Of a stretch of DNA of 64,000 nt, positions 33,819-43,744 are shown in pieces (the stretch's first letter is position 1; each line of letters starts with the position of its first letter). Source of the DNA: Fulvivirga sediminis (GTDB lineage Bacteria > Bacteroidota > Bacteroidia > Cytophagales > Cyclobacteriaceae); the NCBI RefSeq assembly GCF_016757215.1, contig NZ_JAESIY010000003.1, forward strand, positions 310,001-374,000. The letters run 5' to 3'. A program made the translations under genes and the position numbers. The notes under the pieces are model-generated. The model made no database searches and was not told the DNA's origin. It was given only the letters and a program-made list of their open reading frames with translations.

Positions 33819-35451
33819 AATAGTTTGTAGTTTCTAAAATCCCAGCATAAATATTAGGATCCATCTCCAGATTTTGAAAAGGTGAGCTTATCGATATGCT
33901 GTCCCATTCTTCCTTAGGCTGAATCCATATTTCTTGATTGTCTAGCAGCACTCTGGCAGCTAAACCGAAGTCCTTAACGGTATTGGACCATCTAAAAAAT
34001 AATTTGCCCTCTTTTTGATAATATTCTAAAATTGGAATCTTGGTATCTCTCAGGTATTGATCGAAGAAAGGTTTTAGATCTATTCCGCTTTTTTGACTTA
34101 TGTAGCTTTCTATTTGGCTTGTTTCCACTGTTTGATGATAAAACGTTTCATTCAGTCCTCTTAGGATCGCGCGCCATATTTCATCATCATTAATCACAGT
34201 TCTTAGTGTGTTCAGCATATTACCTCCTTTAGGGTACATATCACCGCTACCTTTGGCATTTACACCATAATCGGCTATAATGGGTTTGTTATTAGCTATA
34301 TCTCTTCTTGTTCCTCTTACATAAGCCTGGGCAGCTTCTTTTCCATAGAAGTATTCTATAAATAAACTTTCTGAGTAATTGGTGAAACTCTCATGTATCC
34401 ACATATCAGCCATGTCTTTGTAAGTAATGCTGTTGGCAAACCATTCATGACCTGACTCGTGTATGATGATAAAGTCGAACTTCATTCCATAGCCTGTTCC
34501 ACTGGCGTCTCTTCCTCGGTATCCGTTAGTATATCGGTTGCCATAGGTTACTGCACTCTGATGTTCCATACCCGTGCTGGGTACTTCTACCAGTTTGTAG
34601 CCATCTTCATAAAAAGGGTAGGGGCCATACCAATATTCAAATGCCTCCATCATTCTAGCGGCATCTTTAAACTGCTTTTTAGCTTTTTTGAGATTATAAG
34701 GAAGTACGTAATAATCCATATCTAGATTGCCTTTTTCTCCTGCATATACTTCAGAAAAATGCTTATAATTGGCTATGTTGAGGCTTACCGCATAGTTATT
34801 GATTGGGTTACTAACAAACCAATGATAAGTGGTAGTACCATCTTTTAGCTTATCAGTTTTAATCAATCGACCATTAGATACATCCATAAGGCCTTTGGGT
34901 ACATTTACACTCATTAGCACGCTATCTGGCTCATCATACATATGATCTTTATTAGGCCACCAAATGCTGGCTCCTATGCCTTGGCAGTTGGTATGAATAA
35001 TGTCATTACCTTCCTCATCTTTATCCCATGAAATACCACCATCCCAGGGAGGTCGCACGGCTATTTTAGGTCGGCCGCCGTAGTAGACTACCACACGGTT
35101 CAAATCACCTTTTTTCTGTTCTTCTTTCAAGGAAACAAAGTGAGCATTGCCATCATGCTCTATAACCAATTCATTACCTGAGTCATCTATTACCTTCTTT
35201 ATTTTAAGTGGGGCCTGCAAATCTATTTGGATGATTTGATAAGGTTGAAGGACTTCATAGGCAATGGTAACACTACCATTGATGCTGCTATCGGATGGTG
35301 TTACCTTGATGTCAAGATGATAATATTTTAGATCCCACCAGGCTCTCTCAGGGGTAATAGTGCCTCTCAAGGAGTCTTGATGGGTGTAGTTTTGTGAAAA
35401 TGCAGATATACTGATAAATGAAAAGAGAAGGAATAAGAGTATGTTCTTCAT
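33817..35451 (-). CDS. M1 family zinc metallopeptidase, secreted
   Basis: 544 residues from ATG 35451 (MKNILLFLLFSFISISAFS, a clean signal peptide). An in-frame ATG at 35469 would overlap the transporter gene and add six residues. Domain 1 is the beta-sandwich of M1 enzymes; the catalytic domain has the substrate loop STGMEHQSAVTYG in place of GAMEN and the zinc site HESGHEWFANSIT with the third ligand Glu in MWIHESFTNY. The chain is shorter than full aminopeptidase N and lacks the C-terminal helical domain, like other Bacteroidota periplasmic M1 proteins. It lies 10 nt after the NSS transporter gene, suggesting linked peptide hydrolysis and amino-acid uptake. Confidence 0.92.
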   Translation of the reverse strand: MKNILLFLLFSFISISAFSQNYTHQDSLRGTITPERAWWDLKYYHLDIKVTPSDSSINGSVTIAYEVLQPYQIIQIDLQAPLKIKKVIDDSGNELVIEHDGNAHFVSLKEEQKKGDLNRVVVYYGGRPKIAVRPPWDGGISWDKDEEGNDIIHTNCQGIGASIWWPNKDHMYDEPDSVLMSVNVPKGLMDVSNGRLIKTDKLKDGTTTYHWFVSNPINNYAVSLNIANYKHFSEVYAGEKGNLDMDYYVLPYNLKKAKKQFKDAARMMEAFEYWYGPYPFYEDGYKLVEVPSTGMEHQSAVTYGNRYTNGYRGRDASGTGYGMKFDFIIIHESGHEWFANSITYKDMADMWIHESFTNYSESLFIEYFYGKEAAQAYVRGTRRDIANNKPIIADYGVNAKGSGDMYPKGGNMLNTLRTVINDDEIWRAILRGLNETFYHQTVETSQIESYISQKSGIDLKPFFDQYLRDTKIPILEYYQKEGKLFFRWSNTVKDFGLAARVLLDNQEIWIQPKEEWDSISISSPFQNLEMDPNIYAGILETTNY

Positions 35452-35461
35452 GTAAAATACT

Positions 35462-36943
35462 TTAGGCAACTTTCTTATTGATTTTTTTATTTAATAAAAC
35501 TAATGCTGAGATGATGAATACCCACTGCACAATGCAAGTCATGAGGCTATAAGACTCCAATGGATCGTACCACTGATCGACCTGCGCGGCATCTGCCAGG
35601 AACCAGATAATCAGAATAATCCCGGCTACGGGTATGAAAATTTTCAAAATATACTTCCAAAATACATTGATGCTCCAATCAGCATTATTGAATTGATTTT
35701 CTTCATTTCTGATAGTATCAAGGCCATAAATAATAAGCACAATGGCGAAAAACACGCCCGATACGAGCAGGGCTACACCCCAGACAAAGTCCTGATTAGT
35801 TAAAATATCCAGGTTAATAGCAGAAGGTATGCCTAACACATAGCTGATGGCCCCCACTATAAATAGAGCTTTAGGACGAGTGACGCCAAAGTCGATTACT
35901 ATACGCGTAGGAAGTTCTAACTGGGCTATTAAGGATGAAAAGCCAGCAAACGTAAGGCCTATGAAGAACAGCACGGCCAGTACTGGGCCTCCGAACATTT
36001 TGGCAAAGAGTTGAGGCATCCAAATAAAGGTGAGACCTGTAGATGCCGGGCCGCTGGTTTTCACTATATTGAGTACTTCTGTTCTGCTCATACCGCCCTC
36101 ATGGCTTAGTATAGCGAATACAGTTCCGAAAATGATCATAGCAGAGAGCAGCGAAATGGTATTATTACCTATGCCGGTAAAAAAGGCATTTTTAACTATA
36201 CCCTGCTTCTTGTTCATATAGGCAGCATAGGTAAGAAACATGCCCCATCCGGCCCCGGTATCCCATGCATTTTGGGTAAGGGCCTCTATCCATATTTTTG
36301 GGGAGCCTAATTGTGACCAGTTGGGCGTAAAAAGGTAAATGATTCCGTCAGTAGCTCCTTCCAGGGTAAGGGCTCGCACCAGGCAACCTAATATAATTAT
36401 CAATAAGCTGGGGATAAGAAATTTATTGATTTTTTCTATCGAAGAAACCCCCTTCCAGATAGCCAGGCAACCCACTACTAAAGCTATAGCGTGAGTAACC
36501 AGAGGCCATACACTGTTTTGATAGTTATCCCATATCATAGTGGCGCTTTCTGTATTTATAGGCAAAGGCGCTATGATCATATACACAAAGTAATAAATGC
36601 ACCAGCCTACTATTACTGAGTAGAAGAAAGTGATGGCAGTAGCCACAAAGGCCATGAATGCTCCCATCCAAGTTAATTTTCCTTCTGTGGCATGCTTAAA
36701 AGCGCCCACCAACCCTAATCGGAATTTTCTACCTAAGGCATATTCGCCAATAATGAGAGGGATGCTCCACATAAATAGGAAAATGATCCAGGCAAAGATA
36801 AAAGCCCCAGCCCCTTCTGAAGATCCGTTCTGAGCTACTATTCTAGGAAAACGCCATATATTGCCAGTGCCTATGGCTATGCCTAACACGCTGAGTAAAA
36901 AGGCTAGCTTGGAAGAGAATCGTTGATTCGCTGTATTGGTCAT
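35462..36943 (-). CDS. Sodium-dependent amino-acid transporter (NSS/SNF family)
   Basis: 493 residues with about 12 membrane helices. The start is set at ATG 36943 (MTNTANQRFSSKLAFLLSVL); an upstream ATG at 36979 would add twelve unlikely residues. TM1 carries the unwound sodium/substrate motif LGIAIGTGNIWRFPR. TM6 and TM8 regions are also family-like (NAWDTGAGWGMFLTYAAYM; GLTFAGFSSLIAQLELP). Bacterial NSS proteins import neutral amino acids with sodium. Being co-transcribed with an M1 peptidase and close to the hydroxyproline operon, it may take up hydrophobic amino acids or Pro/Hyp released outside (inference). Confidence 0.92.
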   Translation of the reverse strand: MTNTANQRFSSKLAFLLSVLGIAIGTGNIWRFPRIVAQNGSSEGAGAFIFAWIIFLFMWSIPLIIGEYALGRKFRLGLVGAFKHATEGKLTWMGAFMAFVATAITFFYSVIVGWCIYYFVYMIIAPLPINTESATMIWDNYQNSVWPLVTHAIALVVGCLAIWKGVSSIEKINKFLIPSLLIIILGCLVRALTLEGATDGIIYLFTPNWSQLGSPKIWIEALTQNAWDTGAGWGMFLTYAAYMNKKQGIVKNAFFTGIGNNTISLLSAMIIFGTVFAILSHEGGMSRTEVLNIVKTSGPASTGLTFIWMPQLFAKMFGGPVLAVLFFIGLTFAGFSSLIAQLELPTRIVIDFGVTRPKALFIVGAISYVLGIPSAINLDILTNQDFVWGVALLVSGVFFAIVLIIYGLDTIRNEENQFNNADWSINVFWKYILKIFIPVAGIILIIWFLADAAQVDQWYDPLESYSLMTCIVQWVFIISALVLLNKKINKKVA

Positions 36944-37493
36944 AATTAGGTGTAGTGTAGGTAATGGTAATGCGGCCACGGAAGTATCAGTAGCCTGATC
37001 ACAAATATATAAGGCACCTCATTATCAAATAGGGTGAATATTAGCTGGAATACGTATTATTTTAACTTTGTTTACTGCAATAAGTGCTTGCGGATAGTGA
37101 ATATGATATTATTAATTGAAAACCGTCTCATTTAAAGCTACTTATATAAGATTCTGTCTGATACTATATTGGCAGATCATTTCTTTATATTGACTACTTG
37201 GTGTTAATATGAAATATGTTTTATAGATTTAATATTCGATAATAGAATATTTATAGATGTTCTTAATGAAAATTGTCAATCTATACCATTGCAAGCGCTA
37301 AGTAATCATATAAAATGCAGTGAGCTACATTCGATTTTATGGAGAGTGTTAATGAGATGATTCGCCTGCTCAATTTAAATATATGATTTACCGTGAAAGT
37401 AAGTGAAAACAGAGTGAATAATTATGAGATAACGCAAATGATTGATCACCTCCGGTGACTATTAATATATAACTTAAACCTATAAATACCTTT
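36944..37493. other. Divergent intergenic region, no gene seen
   Basis: About 550 bp of AT-rich sequence between the NSS transporter (minus) and the DUF885 gene (plus). No credible reading frame, tRNA or terminator. It presumably carries both promoters. Confidence 0.55.
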
Positions 37494-39206
37494 ATGAGAA
37501 ATAATATACATTATTGTTTTTTGCTGCTTATTCTTTTGCAGTGTATTATTATTTCGGCCTCCTATGCTCAGGGAAGTGAAATGTACGAAGCTATTGCTCA
37601 GTTTGAAGCAGATGAAAGAGCACTTAACAGGACCTGTAATATCCACGAGAGTACGGAATACTATCAGCGCATGACCAGGCTTTATGATAGCTGGAGCAAG
37701 GCCATTGATGATGTGAATTTTGAGGCCATGTCTCCCCAAGGACAAGCGGACTATGTGTTGCTCAAAAATCAGATACAGAAAAGGCTCTATTTTCTGAATA
37801 TTGAAAAGGATAAATATGATGAGATAAGTGAGGTGCTTACCATAGCAGAACCTTTGTATGCCTTTGTTAAATCTCGTAGGCATGGCGCTATTCCTGCATA
37901 TAAGGAGTTGGCTGCTTCTTTTGCTGCTATAGCAGAGCTGTTAAAGAATGAACAAGAGTCTTTAAAGAAAGAACCTTTTGAAAACTGGCTGGTAGCTCAG
38001 AAAGCTTCTGATGCGGTAGAGTCTTTAAAACGCTCTTTAAAAGAAGCGTATCATTTCTATTTTGCTTACAATCCACAATTTACTTGGTGGATGGAAGAGC
38101 CGTACAAAGCATTAGATAAGGAATTGGCTGAGTATAGTGACTTTTTAAAAGAGAATTATAACGCAAGCAGTGTAAAGGATGATGGTAGCGGAATTATCGG
38201 TAAACCGATAGGGGAGAAAGCTATTAGAAGAAGTTTGACATTTTCATTTATCCCCTATGGACCTGAAGATCTCATAAAAGCAGCGGAAGAGCAGTTTCAA
38301 TACTGTGAAGCTGAAATGCTTAAGGCCTCGAAGGAGCTGGGGTTTGGCAAAGATTGGAAAGCGGCCTTGGACTATGTAAAAAACACCTATGTACCACCGG
38401 GAGAACAGCCGAAGTTAATAGATTCTCTCGCTTGGGAAGCTACAGCTTTTGTGGAAGACAGAGACCTGATTACGGTGCCAGACCTGGCCAAAGAAACTTG
38501 GAGAATGATTATGATGACTCCAGAAAGACAAAAAGTGAATCCTTTTTTTACTGGAGGAGAGGTGATAAGTATTTCATACCCTACTCATAGCATGTCACAT
38601 GCGGATAAGATGATGAGCATGAGAGGGAATAATCCTAATTTCTCTACAGCTACTGTACATCATGAACTGATACCGGGGCATCATATGCAGCAGTACATGA
38701 ACCAGAGGTACAAGCCCTATCGTAGATTATTCTGGACTCCTTTCTGGACGGAAGGATGGTCTCTTTACTGGGAGATCAACTTATGGAACAAGCAATTTCC
38801 TGATACGCCAGAAGAGAAAATAGGCATGCTTTTTTGGAGGATGCACCGCTGTGCAAGAATAATATTCTCCCTGAGCTATCATCTTAATAAAATGACTCCT
38901 CAAGAATGTATTGATATGCTGGTAAATAGAGTAGGGCACGAATATGCCAATGCTGAAGCAGAGGTTAGGCGTTCTTTTGTAGGAGGTTATGACCCATTGT
39001 ATCAGGTCGCCTATATGATCGGGGGTCTCCAGTTTTTTGCTTTACAAAAGGAGCTTTTATCTCAAGGGTGGACCGAGAAGCAATATCATGATGCAGTAAT
39101 GAAAGAGGGCAATATACCTGTTGAAATATTGAGATCTGTATTAATGAAAAAGAAATTAGATAAGAATTTCAAAACCAATTGGAAGTTTTCTACTGACTTT
39201 AAATAA
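37494..39206 (+). CDS. DUF885 family secreted metallopeptidase-like protein
   Basis: 570 residues with signal peptide HYCFLLLILLQCIIISASYA. Mostly helical. The DUF885 hallmark is present: HHELIPGHHMQQYMNQRY, a zinc-type HExxPGHH site, followed by a conserved Glu in FWTEGWSLYWE. YMIGGLQFFALQKELL near the C-terminus is also typical. Members are regarded as metallo-carboxypeptidase-like enzymes; no substrate can be read here. Together with S9 and M1 peptidases it suggests a local emphasis on peptide breakdown. It ends 45 nt before the hybrid two-component gene, so read-through is possible. Confidence 0.88.
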   Translation: MRNNIHYCFLLLILLQCIIISASYAQGSEMYEAIAQFEADERALNRTCNIHESTEYYQRMTRLYDSWSKAIDDVNFEAMSPQGQADYVLLKNQIQKRLYFLNIEKDKYDEISEVLTIAEPLYAFVKSRRHGAIPAYKELAASFAAIAELLKNEQESLKKEPFENWLVAQKASDAVESLKRSLKEAYHFYFAYNPQFTWWMEEPYKALDKELAEYSDFLKENYNASSVKDDGSGIIGKPIGEKAIRRSLTFSFIPYGPEDLIKAAEEQFQYCEAEMLKASKELGFGKDWKAALDYVKNTYVPPGEQPKLIDSLAWEATAFVEDRDLITVPDLAKETWRMIMMTPERQKVNPFFTGGEVISISYPTHSMSHADKMMSMRGNNPNFSTATVHHELIPGHHMQQYMNQRYKPYRRLFWTPFWTEGWSLYWEINLWNKQFPDTPEEKIGMLFWRMHRCARIIFSLSYHLNKMTPQECIDMLVNRVGHEYANAEAEVRRSFVGGYDPLYQVAYMIGGLQFFALQKELLSQGWTEKQYHDAVMKEGNIPVEILRSVLMKKKLDKNFKTNWKFSTDFK

Positions 39207-39251
39207 GGTCATATTTTAATATTCAAGAGACGATTAAACTTAAATAATAAA

Positions 39252-42200
39252 GTGAAGACTCATTTTATAGTTGGAATCATGGCTGTCATACTATCTCTGA
39301 GCTGGTCAGGGATGGCCCAAGAGATGAAGCCTGATCTTAAATTTGTTCATTACTCTTCTCAAGAAGGGCTTCCTTCTTCTTATGTAAAAGATATTGTAGA
39401 GGATAAGTACGGCTTCATATGGCTGGCTAATCGTGAGAACGTTTGCCGTTTTGATGGCTATAACTTTAAAACCTTCCCTGCTTACAATGAGCAGGGGGCA
39501 GAGTTTAAGCTCAGAACTAATGCTCTACTCATAACTTCAGATTCTGTAGTGTTATGCAAAGCAATGGATAATAGTTATTACTATTTCAGCCAAAAGGATG
39601 AGGTCTTCAAGCCTTATAATAATTTCAATAGGTTAGGTGTTTTTGATGAAGTGATACCTGCCGTGGACGGAGGGTTTTGGGTGCTGAAAGATCAACGGGT
39701 ATTTCACCTAAAAGAAAAAGCACAAGAGCTGGCGGAACTCTCTCATTATTACCCTGATCTTGATATGAGTAAAATTTCAGCAACGAGAGTAGTGGCTAAA
39801 GGTGGCAAGCTGGCTATTGCTGGAGACCATTCAGATATTGTAATAGCAGAAAAGGGCGGCGTCAGTTATTATAACCTTCCATTTGGGAATAATATCGCAG
39901 CTTTTTACTTTGATAATTATAATAACCTTTGGGTGGGCTGCCATCAGAATGGACTCTGCCGTATAGATTTGGATACCCATAGCCTGGAGTTTTTCTCTAG
40001 CAATGCTGAAGATGGCTTGCACTTGCCGCATAACATGGTGCACTGCTTACAGGAAGATGCTCAAGGCCGCTTGTGGATGGGTACTGAAGGAGGACTCTGC
40101 CTATGGACTCCTGAAAAGCAGATTTTTGCGTATTACAAGCATGATCTCAAAGAATCAGAAGGCCTAAGTTCTAACCCTATCTATACGGCCTTCCGAGATA
40201 GATCTGATAATATTTGGCTGGGAACCTACTTTAGCGGAGTGAATTTATGGAATAAAGGAAGCAATTTTTTTAATATGCTACCTTCTGGTATTTGCGATCG
40301 GTGCTTGCGAGGCAATGCGGTTAGTTCTTTAACGGAAGACTGCCACGGTAATATTTGGATTGGTCTGGAAGATATAGGACTCAATGTACTCAACAAGCGT
40401 ACCGGGCTAATTAAAAATTACCCCATAGAAAATGGAACCCATCAGGGCTTAAGCTATGGTAATATTCACGATTTATATTTTGCTGATAAGAATGAACTGT
40501 GGATAGCTACCTATACCGGGGGTATTAATATTCTTAATACAGAAACTGGACATTTTGAATATATTAACACTTCTAACAGTACCCTCATGGCCAATAATAT
40601 ATACGCTTTAGAGGGTAAAGGAGATTCTATATTTATCGCCACCAGCAATGGTGTAAATATTTACAAACGCTCTACTGCTGAGCTGCAACCGTTCTTTCCA
40701 GACATCTTTCAAGGTATGATGGTGGAAAGCATAACCCTAACCAATGAACATGTGTGGTTCTCTACAAGGGAGGCAATTTACAGCTATAGTTTCAGGAAAA
40801 ATAAGGTTAAAAAGTTGAACAAGATAGATCTTCACGGTATCAACTTTGTAAAAAGTGACTCTAGAGGCAGATTATGGGTTGGTGATAGCTTTTCGGGGCT
40901 TTATTGTTACACAGAGCAAAATGATGAGGTTTATAGTTTCAATGAACATCATAATGGTTTTGGTAATTGGTTTTACGGCCTTCAAGAAGGTGACAACGAT
41001 CATATTTGGGCGAGCACAGATGAAGGACTTGTTCGTTTCAACCTGATAGATTCCACCTCTACAGCCTTTAATAATGATTCAGGTGTTCCTTTCAGTCAGT
41101 TTAATTATAGAGCTGCCTTTAAGGATAGTGATGGAATAATTTATTTTGGCAGTAATCAAGGGCTTATATACTTTGATGAAAGCAAAAGCGATCTGCTTAA
41201 CGAATGTCCGGGTAAGGTGGCGTTCACCGGCTTTGCGCTCTTTAACGAGTCGGTTTTCCCCGGCAAGGAAGCTTCGCCGCTCAATGAATCTATTAATCTT
41301 ACTGAAAAGATAGAGTTGGATTATGAGCAGAATGTGTTCACACTGGAGTTCTCCGTTAAAAATTATGGAAACAAAGGAAGAGGCCATTATGCCTACTATC
41401 TGGAGGGTTTCGAAAATGGATATAACTATGCAGGCAGTCGTAATTTTGCTTCTTACACTAACCTTAGCCCAGGAGAGTATACTTTTAAGGTAAAGGCCTC
41501 TCTTAATAATGTAAATTGGGATAGTCCTGTTACAGAAATGAAGATAGTGGTAAAACCTCCCTTCTGGATGTCTGGCTGGGGGTATACGCTCTTCGCGTTT
41601 GCTATTATAATGGTATTGGTAATGATTTATTGGGTGGGTGCACGCATACAAAAGTCTAAGACCATGGTGGAGGTAGAGCGCAAAGAGCATATGCATGCTG
41701 TGGAACTCAATAAGATTAAATTGGAGTTTTTTACCAATGTATCTCATGAGCTTAGAACACCCCTTACACTTATTATCGGGCCGCTATCTAAATTGCTCTC
41801 AGATGCCAAGGTGAGCCCATCTGTGAAAGAGCGGCTTTCAGCTATAGATTTAAATGCACGAAGATTGTTAAAACTGCTCAATCAATTGCTTGAGTTTAGG
41901 AAAATTGAAAGTGGCACTATGGCATTAAAGGTGAGCAAAGCCCGTATTAATGACCTCATGGAAAACTTAGAGCAGTCTTTTATAAATACAGCTAAAGAGA
42001 ATCAAATAGCTTTGAGTTTTGATTGCAGCAAGGCCAATCAGGAAATTTGGTTTGATCAATCGAAGGTGGAGAAGGTGCTTATTAATCTCATTTCAAATGC
42101 TTTTAAATTTACTGATCATAATGGAGCCATTGCTGTGAGAGCAGAAGTGAAGGACACGCAACTTATTCTGAGTGTAGAAGATACGGGTAAGGGCATGGAA

Positions 42201-43280
42201 CAGCATGTGGTCAATCGTATTTTTGAAGCTTTTTATCAAGCAGAAAGAGAAGATGTGGGGGTGAAGAAATACTATGGCTCTGGTATAGGGCTAGCTTTTG
42301 TGCACAGCCTGGTGGAGCTGCATAAGGGGAGTATTCAAGTGAAAAGTACGCCAAATGTAGGCACTGTGTTTATAGTACAGATACCCATAGATATGGAATC
42401 TTACTCTCAAAATGAAATACGCTCTTCAGAATATGTGCCAAATTTAGTTCCTGGTTCATTGATAGTTAGTTCGCCGATTATTGAAGAGACTTCAGCAGAA
42501 CAGCAGAGTGAAAATGACAAGAGGCCTACGATACTTGTGGTAGAAGATAATAGTGAACTCATTGAGTTTATTTCTCGAACGCTTAGTGAGCACTATCAGG
42601 TTCTTAAAGCTGGCAACGGAGCAGAGGGACTCAAAGTACTTGAAGAGGAACAGGTAGACCTCATTTTGAGTGACGTGATGATGCCACTGATGGATGGATT
42701 GGAATTTACTAGTAAGGTAAAGGGCAACATAGAGACCTCTCACATACCTGTGATGCTGCTTACCGCCAAGGGTGGACCTGAAAACATGTTTGAGGGTATG
42801 AAAACAGGTGCTGATTATTATATTGAAAAGCCTTTTATGGCCCATATTCTTGAATATAATATTTTTAATGCTTTAAATACCAGAAGGAATCTAATCAAAA
42901 GATTTAAGTCTGATGCACTGATGCCTGTTGCTGAACTAACTCATTCTGATGCAGATAAGGAGTTTCTCAATAAGCTTACTGCCATTATAAAGGAAAATAT
43001 CGATAAGCCTTCTTTAGATGTTGGCTTTTTAATGAATGAAATAGGTCTTAGTCGCTCTATGCTGCATATTAAGTTGAAGAAGATTACAGACAATTCGGCC
43101 ACTGAGTTTATTAATATGGTAAGGTTAAAAGAGGCCTTGAAATTAATGGTAGATTCAGGTTGTAACGTATCAGAGGCGGCCTACAGAACCGGTTTTTCCA
43201 GTCCAACTTATTTCAGCCGTAGGTTTAAGCAATATTATGGACAAACACCTAGAGATTTTTTACAGAAGGAGCCTTCTTAG
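39252..43280 (+). CDS. Hybrid two-component system regulator (propeller sensor, kinase, receiver, AraC HTH)
   Basis: 1342 residues from GTG 39252. Signal peptide (MKTHFIVGIMAVILSLSWSG), then a periplasmic double Reg_prop beta-propeller (repeats such as NNLWVGCHQNGLCRID and GNIWIGLEDIGLNVLN). A Y_Y_Y domain follows (AYYLEGFENGYNYAG...YTFKVKAS), then TM at about 780-800. Cytoplasmic part: HisKA with H832 in FFTNVSHELRTPLTL; HATPase with NAFKFT and VEDTGKGM; a receiver with phospho-acceptor D1141 in ILSDVMMPLMDG; and an AraC HTH (EAAYRTGFSSPTYFSRRFKQ). Such one-chain regulators sense oligosaccharides in the periplasm and activate adjacent CAZyme genes. Here the targets are most likely the GH146/GH43/GH127 genes that follow. 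No receptor-binding data can be read. Confidence 0.96.
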   Translation: MKTHFIVGIMAVILSLSWSGMAQEMKPDLKFVHYSSQEGLPSSYVKDIVEDKYGFIWLANRENVCRFDGYNFKTFPAYNEQGAEFKLRTNALLITSDSVVLCKAMDNSYYYFSQKDEVFKPYNNFNRLGVFDEVIPAVDGGFWVLKDQRVFHLKEKAQELAELSHYYPDLDMSKISATRVVAKGGKLAIAGDHSDIVIAEKGGVSYYNLPFGNNIAAFYFDNYNNLWVGCHQNGLCRIDLDTHSLEFFSSNAEDGLHLPHNMVHCLQEDAQGRLWMGTEGGLCLWTPEKQIFAYYKHDLKESEGLSSNPIYTAFRDRSDNIWLGTYFSGVNLWNKGSNFFNMLPSGICDRCLRGNAVSSLTEDCHGNIWIGLEDIGLNVLNKRTGLIKNYPIENGTHQGLSYGNIHDLYFADKNELWIATYTGGINILNTETGHFEYINTSNSTLMANNIYALEGKGDSIFIATSNGVNIYKRSTAELQPFFPDIFQGMMVESITLTNEHVWFSTREAIYSYSFRKNKVKKLNKIDLHGINFVKSDSRGRLWVGDSFSGLYCYTEQNDEVYSFNEHHNGFGNWFYGLQEGDNDHIWASTDEGLVRFNLIDSTSTAFNNDSGVPFSQFNYRAAFKDSDGIIYFGSNQGLIYFDESKSDLLNECPGKVAFTGFALFNESVFPGKEASPLNESINLTEKIELDYEQNVFTLEFSVKNYGNKGRGHYAYYLEGFENGYNYAGSRNFASYTNLSPGEYTFKVKASLNNVNWDSPVTEMKIVVKPPFWMSGWGYTLFAFAIIMVLVMIYWVGARIQKSKTMVEVERKEHMHAVELNKIKLEFFTNVSHELRTPLTLIIGPLSKLLSDAKVSPSVKERLSAIDLNARRLLKLLNQLLEFRKIESGTMALKVSKARINDLMENLEQSFINTAKENQIALSFDCSKANQEIWFDQSKVEKVLINLISNAFKFTDHNGAIAVRAEVKDTQLILSVEDTGKGMEQHVVNRIFEAFYQAEREDVGVKKYYGSGIGLAFVHSLVELHKGSIQVKSTPNVGTVFIVQIPIDMESYSQNEIRSSEYVPNLVPGSLIVSSPIIEETSAEQQSENDKRPTILVVEDNSELIEFISRTLSEHYQVLKAGNGAEGLKVLEEEQVDLILSDVMMPLMDGLEFTSKVKGNIETSHIPVMLLTAKGGPENMFEGMKTGADYYIEKPFMAHILEYNIFNALNTRRNLIKRFKSDALMPVAELTHSDADKEFLNKLTAIIKENIDKPSLDVGFLMNEIGLSRSMLHIKLKKITDNSATEFINMVRLKEALKLMVDSGCNVSEAAYRTGFSSPTYFSRRFKQYYGQTPRDFLQKEPS

Positions 43281-43330
43281 AGGAACTTAGTGAAGTAATT
43301 ATTTCGTATATATTAGACTTTTGATACTTT

Positions 43331-43377
43331 AAAAGAGGAGGTGACTGTTTTCGGGATTGCGGCACCTCTTCTTTTTT
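43331..43377 (+). terminator. Terminator after the hybrid regulator
   Basis: AAGAGGAGGTG pairs with CACCTCTTCTT (one G-T pair, 19-nt loop), followed by a T-run; 50 nt past the stop. Confidence 0.8.
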
Positions 43378-43744
43378 GCTCAATAATTTTTTTCCACTCT
43401 CAGCCGTTCTTTATTCTAAAATCATTTTTAGTTATATTCCTTTTATAGGATTATAACGTGTTGATTAGAAGTAGAAAGCACTATTTAATACAAGGTATTT
43501 TCTATGTGTTAAAGGTTAGAAACTGCACGGTATAACCTATTCAAAGGGTATTTTAAGTGAAATTGAACTTATGTGCTGGTTTTCTGAACATTAGTAGGCA
43601 TATAAATAAAGTCTTTCAGCGTCTTTTGTTAAATACAATTATGTATACCCATCTTTTTGCTACTACAATCTTTAATAGGTAATAGCGGAGTATTTTGATG
43701 GTTAGTTTATTTAGTGTTAGTATCAAATAATATTGGAGGTAAAA
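43378..43744. promoter_or_regulatory. Promoter region of the arabinosidase cluster, with strong RBS
   Basis: AT-rich region with no gene. It ends in GGAGG at 43735-43739, five nt before ATG 43745, an unusually clear Shine-Dalgarno for this window. The binding site of the hybrid regulator is expected here but I could not identify a specific motif. Confidence 0.5.

Noticed and set aside
41079-41747. 222-codon minus-strand frame within the hybrid regulator
   Set aside because: Lies fully inside a clearly coding gene with continuous domain sequence; a shadow frame.
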